This document shows positions 44,541 to 52,334 of a stretch of DNA of 64,000 nt, one piece after another. Each line of letters opens with the position of its first letter. Position 1 is the first letter of the stretch. Both the position numbers and the translations under genes were made by a program. This DNA comes from an uncultured Eubacteriales bacterium (GTDB lineage Bacteria; Bacillota; Clostridia; Oscillospirales; Oscillospiraceae), in assembly GCA_900545925.1 (NCBI GenBank), contig URAZ01000004.1, positions 42,015 through 106,014 on the forward strand, in the 5' to 3' direction. Under the pieces are notes generated by a model. It was not told the DNA's origin. It searched no databases and saw nothing but the letters and a program-made list of their open reading frames with translations.

Positions 44541-44806
44541 CCATAAAAATATACTCCCGTCCCACTGTTTTGGGACGAGAGCATACCTGCTTCGTGGTGC
44601 CACCCAAATTCGGAAGTGGTTGAACGCTTCCCTCCTGCGCAAGGATACGGGCTGCGCGGGCCCGGCGATTTCGGCGCAGTGCGCCTTATACGCTTGCTCG
44701 GCGGATGTCCTTCCCGATGCTGCTGCAAAGGCCTTTCAGCAAAATGGCCTTCTCTCTGGGCAGGCAGGAAACCGGTACTGCTTCCACGTCGTCGCAAAAG
44801 ATAGGA
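44541..44806 (-). promoter_or_regulatory. T-box riboswitch leader of hisS-aspS
   Basis: In the minus sense it has an AGAGAG-bearing stem I, a distal hairpin (AAGGCCATT...AAAGGCCTT), a specifier-region GAAGGACATCC at about 44700-44712, the T-box core GGGTGGCACCACG (44593-44605), and a terminator hairpin CTCTCGTCCC/GGGACGGGAG (44554-44581) with a T-rich tail. The UGGC of the core fits a tRNA with discriminator G73, such as tRNA-Asp. GAC is the likely specifier, with an overlapping CAU (His). Uncharged tRNA would favour the antiterminator. Confidence 0.88.
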
Positions 44807-45223
44807 TTATCGAATTGAACGCTTATTTTTCATCATCATACGCCAATCCAGATCGCCGCGCTGCAATCCGAGGATCAGCATTTCTGCCGAGGCCAGATTT
44901 GTTGCGCACGGGACGTTGGACGAGTCGCACAGGCGGAGCGTGCGCATGATGCGCTGATCCTCCCAGGGATCGGTGTCGTTGGGGTCGGAGAACATGATGA
45001 CAAGATCGATCTCGTTATACGCGATGCGCGCATCGATCTGCTGATGCCCGCCCTGACTCTTGGACAGGAAGAGCGTGACGGGCAGGCCTGTCGCCTCGGA
45101 TACCAGGCGCCCCGTCGCCGCCGTTGCCGACAGCGAGTGCTTGGACAGGATGCTTTTATACGCGGTGCAGAACTGCACCATGAGTTCTTTCTTTTTATCG
45201 TGTGCCATAAGGGTGATGTTCAT
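44807..45223 (-). CDS. mgsA: Methylglyoxal synthase
   Basis: A 138-residue enzyme that makes methylglyoxal from dihydroxyacetone phosphate, a bypass under phosphate stress. MAHDKKKELM, ATGRLV (phosphate site), SGPxGG-like SKSQGGHQQI and the catalytic MFSDPNDTDPWEDQ motif are present. It follows minD by 24 bases, an arrangement also seen in related Clostridia. The stop abuts the T-box leader of hisS. Confidence 0.95.
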   Translation of the reverse strand: MNITLMAHDKKKELMVQFCTAYKSILSKHSLSATAATGRLVSEATGLPVTLFLSKSQGGHQQIDARIAYNEIDLVIMFSDPNDTDPWEDQRIMRTLRLCDSSNVPCATNLASAEMLILGLQRGDLDWRMMMKNKRSIR

Positions 45224-45247
45224 ACGCTCAGCTCCTTTATGTACGCT

Positions 45248-45991
45248 TTATCGAGTGATTTTCATCAGCGGAACGCGCTGCCCGCAAAGCCGCTTTGCGA
45301 TATGCAGACAGGCCAGCGCCGCGCCGTGGTAGGTGTATTGTACAAGCGGCTTGCCCTCCGCTGCGGCCAGCGTGACGGAGGCGTCGTCCGGTACAATGCC
45401 GAGCAGCGGCAGCCCCACGCCGTCCATCACATCATCGACCGTCGCACGCATGCGGGCAAACAGCTTCGGAACGGCCCGGTTGACGACAAGGCGCGCCGGG
45501 ATCTGCCGCTCCTGCAGCAATAACTCCGCCGTGCGCGCAGCGTCCCGCTGCGACGCAGGGCCTGCCAGCGTGACAAGCATTGCTTCGTCTGCAAATCGAA
45601 TCGCCATCCGAAACAGGCTTCCTACGCCTGCGGGCGCGTCCAGCAGAATCCAGTCATAGCTGCCGCGGGCTTCGGCGAGAAGCTTCCCAAATGTTTCCGT
45701 GTCAACCGTCTCGGCATCTTCGGTCACGGGGGCAGTGAGCAGGGCAAGATTTTCAATCGTCGGATGCTGCGATACCTGCTGCAGAGAGTATTCCCCGCGC
45801 ATGACAGACGTAAATGGCAGAACCGCCATGTCGGACATGCCGAGCGCAATATCGAGGTTGCGCAGGCCAACGTCGAGATCGACGCACAGCACGCGCTGTC
45901 CCTCCATCGCCAGACACGATGCGACGCCCGCGCAGAGCGAAGTCTTGCCCGTTCCGCCCTTGCCGGAGATGACTGCCAAAACCTGTGCCAA
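45248..45991 (-). CDS. minD: MinD-like ParA-family ATPase
   Basis: A 247-residue ATPase with the deviant Walker A GKGGTGKTS and VDLDVGLRNLDIALGM of MinD, the cell-division-site regulator. The C-terminus ends in a short helix-like KRLCGQRVPLMKITR that could be a weak membrane tether. The TTG at 45991 is preferred because AGGAGG stands eight bases before it; an ATG at 46009 lies upstream of that ribosome site. No minC or minE is adjacent, and the partner gene is mgsA. A good promoter lies just upstream. Confidence 0.88.
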   Translation of the reverse strand: MAQVLAVISGKGGTGKTSLCAGVASCLAMEGQRVLCVDLDVGLRNLDIALGMSDMAVLPFTSVMRGEYSLQQVSQHPTIENLALLTAPVTEDAETVDTETFGKLLAEARGSYDWILLDAPAGVGSLFRMAIRFADEAMLVTLAGPASQRDAARTAELLLQERQIPARLVVNRAVPKLFARMRATVDDVMDGVGLPLLGIVPDDASVTLAAAEGKPLVQYTYHGAALACLHIAKRLCGQRVPLMKITR

Positions 45992-46026
45992 GCCGTGTCC
46001 CTCCTGCATGCTGATACTTATTGCAT

Positions 46027-46055
46027 ATTATAAACGACGCTGGCCGGAAATTCAA
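46027..46055 (-). promoter_or_regulatory. Promoter for minD-mgsA
   Basis: On the minus strand TTGAAT and TATAAT are separated by 17 bases. Confidence 0.65.
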
Positions 46056-46157
46056 TGGGGAAAGTGCGGACAAACGGTTTTTTCTTTCTGTTTGGCGCAG
46101 AAACTGCCGGTTCTGTCTGCCTGTTTGCGCGCATATACTGTGATGGGGGCGAAGCAT

Positions 46158-47195
46158 ATGAAATACCGCAGTATGGAAAACAGGTTCTGCATGAGCCTTG
46201 TGGCGTTTGCCGTGATTGTGCGGCTGCTTCTGGCGACGGGCGTGTCGGCGGCGCTGGATTCGGCGGTCGGACTTGCACCGAAGCCCGAAACACCGGATGA
46301 GCCGGACGTGTTTCTGCTGGAAATTTTGGAGCCGGAGCGCATGCCGGACGGACCGCCCGCACAACCTCAGGCACCGGATGAGCCGGACGAGTCCCCGGAG
46401 CCGGAGGCAGAGCCGGTCGAAGCGCCGCTCATGTTTTCCGCAGACGAGGCGGACGCAATTTCCATTGCCGGGGCGTGCAGCTACCGGCCGGACAAGCAGG
46501 CGCTGCTGACCCGGCCCTCGGCGCTTTCCATTCCGGAAGATGGTCCGGCAGTTCTGATCGTACATACGCACTCCAGCGAAGCGTATACCATGGAGGCGGG
46601 CTTTGAATATCCGGAATCGGATGTGCTGCGGACGCTGGACGAGCGGTATTCCGTGATCCGCGTGGGCGATGAAATTGCGGATATTCTCACAGAGGCGGGC
46701 ATTTCTGTCCTGCACGACACACAGCCGAATGATTACCCGAATTATAACGGCGCATACGAACGCATGCGGCAGACCATCGAAGACTATCTGACGGAATATC
46801 CGTCCATCCGGATGGTTCTGGATGTCCACCGCGATGCGGCAGAGGACGCGGACGGAAATCCTGTCGCACTGACAGCGGAGATTGACGGTGAAGCGTGCGC
46901 GGAACTGATGCTCGTCGTCGGCACGGATGAGGGCGGGCTGACGCACCCGGACTGGCAGGAGAATCTTGCAAATGCGCTGAAGATGCAGGCGCTTTTGAAC
47001 CGGGCGGCGCCCGGCCTGTGCCGGAATCTCGACCTGCGCACCGAGCGCTTTAACCAGCACGAGACGCCCGGCTCTTTACTCGTCGAGGTCGGCGCAAGCG
47101 GCAACACGCTGGCCGAGGCGCTGCGCGCAGCCAGAATTTTCGGGCAGGCGCTCGCCGTGTTCCTCCGGGGACAGATACAGGCAAAAGCGTCTTGA
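46158..47195 (+). CDS. spoIIP: Stage II sporulation protein P
   Basis: A 345-residue engulfment enzyme: an N-terminal membrane anchor (about residues 8-26), a Pro/Glu-rich linker (about 35-85), then an amidase/endopeptidase domain with VLIVHTHSSEAYT (zinc His and Glu), VLDVHRDA and LLVEVGASGNT. SpoIIP cuts septal peptidoglycan with SpoIID during spore engulfment. The ATG at 46158 follows a G-rich ribosome site; an in-frame ATG lies at 46143. It is divergent from minD. Usual gpr or spoIIIA neighbours are not present here. Confidence 0.9.
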   Translation: MKYRSMENRFCMSLVAFAVIVRLLLATGVSAALDSAVGLAPKPETPDEPDVFLLEILEPERMPDGPPAQPQAPDEPDESPEPEAEPVEAPLMFSADEADAISIAGACSYRPDKQALLTRPSALSIPEDGPAVLIVHTHSSEAYTMEAGFEYPESDVLRTLDERYSVIRVGDEIADILTEAGISVLHDTQPNDYPNYNGAYERMRQTIEDYLTEYPSIRMVLDVHRDAAEDADGNPVALTAEIDGEACAELMLVVGTDEGGLTHPDWQENLANALKMQALLNRAAPGLCRNLDLRTERFNQHETPGSLLVEVGASGNTLAEALRAARIFGQALAVFLRGQIQAKAS

Positions 47196-47241
47196 CAAAA
47201 TTCCTCTACAGATGTAGAATGCAAATATACTACAAATGTAG
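47192..47241 (+). promoter_or_regulatory. Promoter with two BlaI/MecI-type operators
   Basis: TTGACA (47192-47197) and TAGAAT (47215-47220) are 17 bases apart. Two perfect 12-base palindromes of the TACA-N2-TGTA type, CTACAGATGTAG (47206-47217) and CTACAAATGTAG (47230-47241), overlap the -10 and the start region. Repression by the downstream BlaI-like protein is expected. The -35 overlaps the end of spoIIP. Confidence 0.88.
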
Positions 47242-47255
47242 AGGAATGATGCACC

Positions 47256-47633
47256 ATGGCAGAACGCATTCGGACACTGCCGGACGCGGAATTGGAAGTT
47301 ATGCAGGCCGTCTGGGCCTGTGTGGTTCCGGCAAAGCGCGCACAGATCGCCGCGATTCTGGATCAGACCCACCCGATGGCCCCGACGACACTGCTGACGG
47401 TTTTGTCGCGGCTGGCGGACAAGGGATTTCTGCGCATTGAAAAGACGGGCCGCAGCGCGGAATACCGGCCGCTGGTCGCGCGGGAGGCGTATCTGGCCCG
47501 GCAGGGGCGGAAGTTCTATGATACGCTCTGCGGCGGGAGTCTGCCCGCGTTTGCCGCCGCGCTGTGCGCAAGCGGTCTGACGGCGGAGGAACTTGCCGAG
47601 CTGCGCGAGCTTCTGCGGGAGGGCACACTATGA
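47256..47633 (+). CDS. BlaI/MecI-family repressor
   Basis: A 125-residue winged-helix repressor. LPDAELEVMQAVW and TTLLTVLSRLADKGFL are the DNA-binding motifs, and the C-terminal helices dimerise. In this family, signal-driven cleavage by a BlaR1-type protease relieves repression; the next gene is such a protease. Two operators precede it. No beta-lactamase gene is adjacent. Confidence 0.95.
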   Translation: MAERIRTLPDAELEVMQAVWACVVPAKRAQIAAILDQTHPMAPTTLLTVLSRLADKGFLRIEKTGRSAEYRPLVAREAYLARQGRKFYDTLCGGSLPAFAAALCASGLTAEELAELRELLREGTL

Positions 47634-49489
47634 GCGCGGCGATGGCGCTGCGGCTGTTGTTCGGGGTGCTGTGCGGCGGAGTTCTCGCGTGGGTCGTCTG
47701 GGACCGCTCCGAGCGGGAGCTGGCAGACCGGGCGGGTAGGGAAGAGCATGAGCGGCCGCGCTTCCTGCCCTTCGGCGGCTATTATTATCTGCCAATGATG
47801 ATGCTGCTCTATCCGATTCTCGGTGTGATCGCCGGTGGGGCGCAGATGGCGGTGCAGCTCACGCTGTGCGCGCTGATGCGCGTGTTTCTGGAGATGAGCG
47901 TCTATTATGTGCTCCTGATGGCCGTGATGCCGTGGCTGCGCAGATGGGTCTCCGCTCGCGTGTGCGCGATGCTCTGGCTGCTGCCGGACTGGATATACGT
48001 GTTTGTCGGCAGGCTCGATTTGCCCACGGACGGGAAAAAGCTCGTCCTGCATGCGCCGGGGACGCTCGTCTATGTGCTGCTGGCCGTCTGGGCCGTAGGC
48101 GCGGTGGGCGTGATGGTCTGGAAGATCGGGTCGCACCTCGCGTTCCGCCGTCGAATTTTAAAAAACGCCGTTCCGGTCGCGGACCGGCAGACGCTGCATG
48201 TCTGGGAGATCGAGCTGGAACGCGCGTGGATCCGGAAATGCAAGTGGAAGCTCGTGCGCTCCGACGCGGTCACGACGCCGCTGTCCATTGGCCTGTATAA
48301 CCGGACGACCCGCATCGTGCTGCCCATGCGCCAGTATACGCAGGAGGAGCTGTCGCTCGTCCTGCGGCATGAGATCATTCATATCTCCCGCGGCGACCCG
48401 GAGGCGAAATTCTTCCTGACGTTCTGCACGGCCATGTGCTGGTTCAACCCCCTCATGTGGGCCGCCATGCGCAAAAGCGCCGATGATTTTGAGCTCAGCT
48501 GCGACGAATCCGTCCTTCTGGACGAGCCGCAGCCCGTCCGGCGGCAGTACGCAGAGCTGTTATTGCAGACCGCAGGCGACGAGCGGGGCTTTACGACCTG
48601 CCTGTCCGCCACGGCGGGCGCGCTGCGCTACCGGCTGAAGGCGGTCATGAAGCCTGAAAAAAAGCGCACGGGCGCGATCCTGATCGGACTGACGCTGTTT
48701 GTGCTGGCCCTGTGCTCCGGCTATGTGGCGCTGGCCTACGATGCCCAGCCGGGCACGCAGCGGCTCTTCGACGGGCAGGACTTAAACGCCGTGACGGTCG
48801 TGAGCGTCGACCCGTGGAACGATCCGCGCGGCAAGGACGGCACCTGCATGAATGAGGACGCGCTGAAGGACTATCTCGCGTCGCTGGAGCCGGAATTGTA
48901 TACAGAGAAGCTCGACGAATACGCCTCCGGCGAACAGCGGGAGCTGACCGTTATGTTCGACACGCCGCAGGGACAGCTGAGCGTCCGCCTGCTGGATCAG
49001 GCGGTTCACGTCGCGCGCCTGTGGGGCGGCCCGGATTTCCGCACGGACAGCTATTATCTGCGAACCCCCACCGACTGGGCCTATCTTGACACCCTCATCG
49101 CGCCGCTGCCGGAGCTGTGCCTTGTTTTCCCGGACGGAGAAATGGACCGCGTTTTGTGCAATTCCCTGACCCTGACAGCGGCGGACGGGACGGTCAGGGT
49201 TCTGCAGGAGCCCGAGGACTGGCGCTATAACGATTATGGAAAAAGCGGCGTGCAGGAGGTGCAGCTGCTGTTTTCCCTGCCGCTGGCCGGGCCGTACACC
49301 GTAACGGTCGAGCCGCTGCGCGGCGGCGCGCGGCAGACGCTCACGCAGGACGATCTGCCCGGCGACTGTCTCCCGCTCACCGGCCCCAATGCGAAATATA
49401 CCGTCGCCGCCGACCTGCAGGGCGAGGACGGCGCGGTCTACCACGCACAGTATATTTTCATATTCCGAACAGATGATTCAGAAGCATAA
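47630..49489 (+). CDS. BlaR1-type M56 membrane metalloprotease without a penicillin sensor
   Basis: A 619-residue protein with four or so membrane segments. The M56 zinc site is LVLRHEIIHISRG (His247-Glu248-His251) with the downstream DFELSCDESVLLD ligand. A further membrane segment (near 345-365) leads into a roughly 250-residue extracellular part. That part lacks the SxxK and KTG motifs of the BlaR1/MecR1 penicillin-sensor domain, so the signal is something else. Its ATG overlaps the repressor stop by four bases. The ATG at 47630 is preferred over an upstream in-frame start. Confidence 0.9.
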   Translation: MSAAMALRLLFGVLCGGVLAWVVWDRSERELADRAGREEHERPRFLPFGGYYYLPMMMLLYPILGVIAGGAQMAVQLTLCALMRVFLEMSVYYVLLMAVMPWLRRWVSARVCAMLWLLPDWIYVFVGRLDLPTDGKKLVLHAPGTLVYVLLAVWAVGAVGVMVWKIGSHLAFRRRILKNAVPVADRQTLHVWEIELERAWIRKCKWKLVRSDAVTTPLSIGLYNRTTRIVLPMRQYTQEELSLVLRHEIIHISRGDPEAKFFLTFCTAMCWFNPLMWAAMRKSADDFELSCDESVLLDEPQPVRRQYAELLLQTAGDERGFTTCLSATAGALRYRLKAVMKPEKKRTGAILIGLTLFVLALCSGYVALAYDAQPGTQRLFDGQDLNAVTVVSVDPWNDPRGKDGTCMNEDALKDYLASLEPELYTEKLDEYASGEQRELTVMFDTPQGQLSVRLLDQAVHVARLWGGPDFRTDSYYLRTPTDWAYLDTLIAPLPELCLVFPDGEMDRVLCNSLTLTAADGTVRVLQEPEDWRYNDYGKSGVQEVQLLFSLPLAGPYTVTVEPLRGGARQTLTQDDLPGDCLPLTGPNAKYTVAADLQGEDGAVYHAQYIFIFRTDDSEA

Positions 49490-49490
49490 A

Positions 49491-49523
49491 CGAAAGCGGC
49501 TGCTTGCAAGGCAGCCGCTTTCG
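49491..49523 (+). terminator. Terminator after the M56 protease gene
   Basis: CGAAAGCGGCTGC / GCAGCCGCTTTCG, 13 perfect bases with a 7-base loop, right after the stop. Weak T-run. Confidence 0.65.
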
Positions 49524-49558
49524 TGCGCTTCTAAAAAACAGATGCTTTCGCGGAATGC

Positions 49559-49587
49559 TGGATGTTTCCGCCTTGTTATGATATAAT
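49559..49587 (+). promoter_or_regulatory. Promoter for the R-M genes
   Basis: TGGATG and a perfect TATAAT separated by 17 bases; the -35 is poor. Confidence 0.5.
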
Positions 49588-49617
49588 AATTAAAAATTCA
49601 GCATGAGGAGAATCCGC

Positions 49618-50262
49618 ATGGAATTAACAATAGACATTCTCATCGAAGAAGCGAAAGCGTTCAGTCAAATGCTTTCTGCACAGAATCACAGTTCCTTGAT
49701 TGGGGTAACGGATGGCAAGGCGGTAGGCACATATGTAGAGCATTTGTTTCAAAACCATCTAAGCAGGAAGTATACAATGACCGTTGGCAGCAGCGCTTCC
49801 GGCATTGATTTGCCATCTGTAAATACAGATATAAAGACGACAAGTTATGTCCAACCGCAAAGCAGCTGCCCTTTCAAATCCGCTCGTCAAAAAATTTTTG
49901 GATTAGGATATAATCTGCTTGTTTTTGTATATAACAAACAAGACACGAAAACAACTTGTACCCTGCATATAACGCACTGTACGTTTATCGAAGCAGACAG
50001 AACGGCCGACTACACAATCACGGCAGCGTTGAGGCAAATGCTGTCTGTTCATGCAAACAAAGATGATATTATTGGTCTGCTTTACGACAGAAATGTTCCG
50101 GGCGATGAAATTACATACAGCGACCTTGCGGACGAAATACTTGCAAATCCTCCACAGCAAGGTTACTTAACGATTAGCAACGCTCTTCAATGGAGGTTAC
50201 AATATAAGCGCGTGATAGAACTGAACAATTCCGTTGGAGGGGTCGTTAATTTTGTCTGGTAA
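49618..50262 (+). CDS. Type II restriction endonuclease (PD-(D/E)XK)
   Basis: A 214-residue nuclease. GIDLPSVNTDIKTTS gives Asp64 and Asp71-Ile-Lys73, a PD-(D/E)XK core, and Glu41 lies before it. PQSSCPFKSARQKIFGLGYNLLVFVY resembles restriction enzymes linked to adenine methylases. The ATG at 49618 is preceded by GAGGAG. The gene is far lower in GC than its neighbours, a sign of transfer. It overlaps the methyltransferase by 11 bases. The cut site cannot be told. Confidence 0.78.
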   Translation: MELTIDILIEEAKAFSQMLSAQNHSSLIGVTDGKAVGTYVEHLFQNHLSRKYTMTVGSSASGIDLPSVNTDIKTTSYVQPQSSCPFKSARQKIFGLGYNLLVFVYNKQDTKTTCTLHITHCTFIEADRTADYTITAALRQMLSVHANKDDIIGLLYDRNVPGDEITYSDLADEILANPPQQGYLTISNALQWRLQYKRVIELNNSVGGVVNFVW

Positions 50263-51742
50263 TGTGAAAAAAGAATTTGGCGATTACCAAACTCCGTTGG
50301 ATTTTTGCTATAGAGTCTGTAATTACATCAAAGAAAGCCGTTTGGCAGAAGATGCAGCAGCGATTATAGAACCTACTTGCGGCGTCGGGAATTTTCTTCT
50401 TGCTGCATCAAATACGTTTGCATGCAGCAAATTGATTGGAATAGAAGTCAATGCGAAACGTGCAGACGCTGCTAGAATAGAAGTCCCATCTGCCACGATT
50501 GAAACAAATGACATTTTTAATGTCAGTACCAAAACTCTTTGCGGCGAAGATTGTGTTTTGGTCATTGGGAATCCGCCTTGGGCTACAAATTCTGAGTTGT
50601 CTTTCAATCTTCCCCCTAAAACCAATTTCAAGGGCTTGCGGGGGATTGAAGCAATTACAGGTTCGTCCAACTTTGATATTTGCGAATATATTATTTTGAA
50701 GCTGATTGGCGAATACAAGCACACAAATAGCACAATTTGCATGTTGTGCAAAACTTCGGTTGCAAGAAATGTGGTTTCAGAACTGTCAAGGAATCACATT
50801 GCATACCAAAAAGTCGAGATGCTAAATTTTAATAGCAGTAAGATATTCGGTATCTCTGCTTCTGCGTGCGTTCTTATAATCAAGTTATCTACAGATGAAG
50901 CTTGTGCGGGAGAAATTGTCTGTGAAGTCAAAGATTTTGATAAGAAATCCGTGATTGATACATTGATTGTCAGCGGTGATACAGTTAAAACTGCGAGGAC
51001 AATAACAGATCTTGAAGGCAAATGCCAATTTGTATGGAGGCAAGGTGTAAAGCATGACTGTGGGAAAGTGATGGAACTTGACCGCAAGGATAATGACTTC
51101 ATAAACAAAAACAAAACGGTGGTTCGTCTTGAAAATGGACTGGTATTTCCGCTTGTTAAATCCAGCCATTTCAAAAAACCAATCATACATGACTTCTCCA
51201 AATTTGTTATCGTAACACAAACGAAGCCGAAACAAGATACCGCATACATCCAAAAAGAGTACCCGCTTACTTGGAAATACCTAAATGATAACATAGAGAG
51301 TTTTGATAAACGGAAAAGCGTGATATATAAAGAAACTGCCCCATTCTCTATGTTTGGAATTGGAGACTATAGTTTTGCTCCGTATAAAGTTGCACTTTCT
51401 GGTTTCTACAAAAAACCGCTGTTCTGTCTGCTGTATGCAAGCAAACCTGTTATGACCGATGATACTGCTTATTTTTTGGCATTTTATGATTATGATATCG
51501 CTTACAGCATGATGCTGCTGCTAAACAGTAAAACAGTGCAGGAGTTCCTTCTGTCGATTGCATTTCTTGACAATAAAAGGCCGTACACCGTTAAATTACT
51601 ATCAAGACTGGATATCCAGAAGTGTCTGGAAGCGGTTCCTTTTGAAGGACTGAAACAAACGGAGGCGGGCTTGAAGCTTCCTCCAAAAATAACAGAAACA
51701 ATGTATCGCAATCTTGCTCAATTTGTAAGGGAGCAGGCATAA
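50252..51742 (+). CDS. N6-adenine DNA methyltransferase (Eco57I-like)
   Basis: A 496-residue methylase. The SAM-binding motif EPTCGVGNF starts at Glu40, and the catalytic NPPW is at residues 107-110, the mark of amino-methylation of adenine. The C-terminal half (from about 250) is the likely target-recognition part, with KPIIHDFSKFVIVTQTK and YKVALSGFYKKP. The TTG at 50252 is chosen for GGAGGGG at 9 bases. It overlaps the endonuclease gene and is low in GC. It protects the host from the paired nuclease. Confidence 0.9.
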   Translation: MSGNVKKEFGDYQTPLDFCYRVCNYIKESRLAEDAAAIIEPTCGVGNFLLAASNTFACSKLIGIEVNAKRADAARIEVPSATIETNDIFNVSTKTLCGEDCVLVIGNPPWATNSELSFNLPPKTNFKGLRGIEAITGSSNFDICEYIILKLIGEYKHTNSTICMLCKTSVARNVVSELSRNHIAYQKVEMLNFNSSKIFGISASACVLIIKLSTDEACAGEIVCEVKDFDKKSVIDTLIVSGDTVKTARTITDLEGKCQFVWRQGVKHDCGKVMELDRKDNDFINKNKTVVRLENGLVFPLVKSSHFKKPIIHDFSKFVIVTQTKPKQDTAYIQKEYPLTWKYLNDNIESFDKRKSVIYKETAPFSMFGIGDYSFAPYKVALSGFYKKPLFCLLYASKPVMTDDTAYFLAFYDYDIAYSMMLLLNSKTVQEFLLSIAFLDNKRPYTVKLLSRLDIQKCLEAVPFEGLKQTEAGLKLPPKITETMYRNLAQFVREQA

Positions 51743-51743
51743 G

Positions 51744-51779
51744 AAAAACGGTATGAGGAAATATCCTCGTACCGTTTTT
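51744..51779. terminator. Terminator after the R-M genes
   Basis: AAAAACGGTATGAGGA pairs with TCCTCGTACCGTTTTT (one mismatch); T-run on the right and A-run on the left allow both directions. Confidence 0.88.
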
Positions 51780-51831
51780 TCAGTAAGTACTGAACTGTCA
51801 CATTTTAACTTTCATAAGGTAAATGGATTTT

Positions 51832-52158
51832 CTATAGTTCTTGTTTGTTCAGCCACAGCAAAAAGTTCTTTGCCAAATCCAGCTTTTTTGTATTCATATT
51901 ACGCAGGAGTTCTGCAACGTCTCTCCATTGTGCGTCGTCATACTTCACGCTGCCTACCAGAAATTCATCCGGGGTGCAGTCCAAGGCGAAGGAAAGCCGC
52001 ATGACGACGTCCAGCGATGGGATGGACGCCGCGCGCTCAATGCAGGACAAATATTTATCATTGATACCGGCACGTTCGCAGACCTCGGTTTGCTTCAAGC
52101 CCAGATCCTTTCTGCGGTGGGCGATTCTCTTGCCGATTTCAAAATAATCCAGTTCCAT
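51832..52158 (-). CDS. XRE-family HTH regulator
   Basis: A 108-residue protein with an N-terminal HTH (IGKRIAHRRKDLGLKQTEV, RAGINDKYLSCIERAASIPS, about residues 6-60) and a short C-terminal helical tail. It is convergent with the R-M genes and returns to host-like GC, so it may be an older gene beside the island or a control protein for it. GGGGGC precedes the ATG at 52158; an ATG two codons earlier is also possible. Confidence 0.85.
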   Translation of the reverse strand: MELDYFEIGKRIAHRRKDLGLKQTEVCERAGINDKYLSCIERAASIPSLDVVMRLSFALDCTPDEFLVGSVKYDDAQWRDVAELLRNMNTKKLDLAKNFLLWLNKQEL

Positions 52159-52234
52159 AAACATCTGCCCCCTTAAAGGTTATTTTACAGACCGGATCAT
52201 GCAACCGAAACAGTTCAAAAGGCGAATAATCAAC

Positions 52235-52263
52235 TTGACATAAGAATATATCGAGCTTAAAAT
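52235..52263 (+). promoter_or_regulatory. Promoter for the acyltransferase gene
   Basis: A perfect TTGACA and TAAAAT separated by 17 bases. The leader to 52334 is AT-rich without other features. Confidence 0.7.
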
Positions 52264-52334
52264 TGATTTGTCTACTTTTAGGCAGAATGTGCTTGCAGGA
52301 TGATTCAAAAATATATTCTGATAGGAGGTACATT

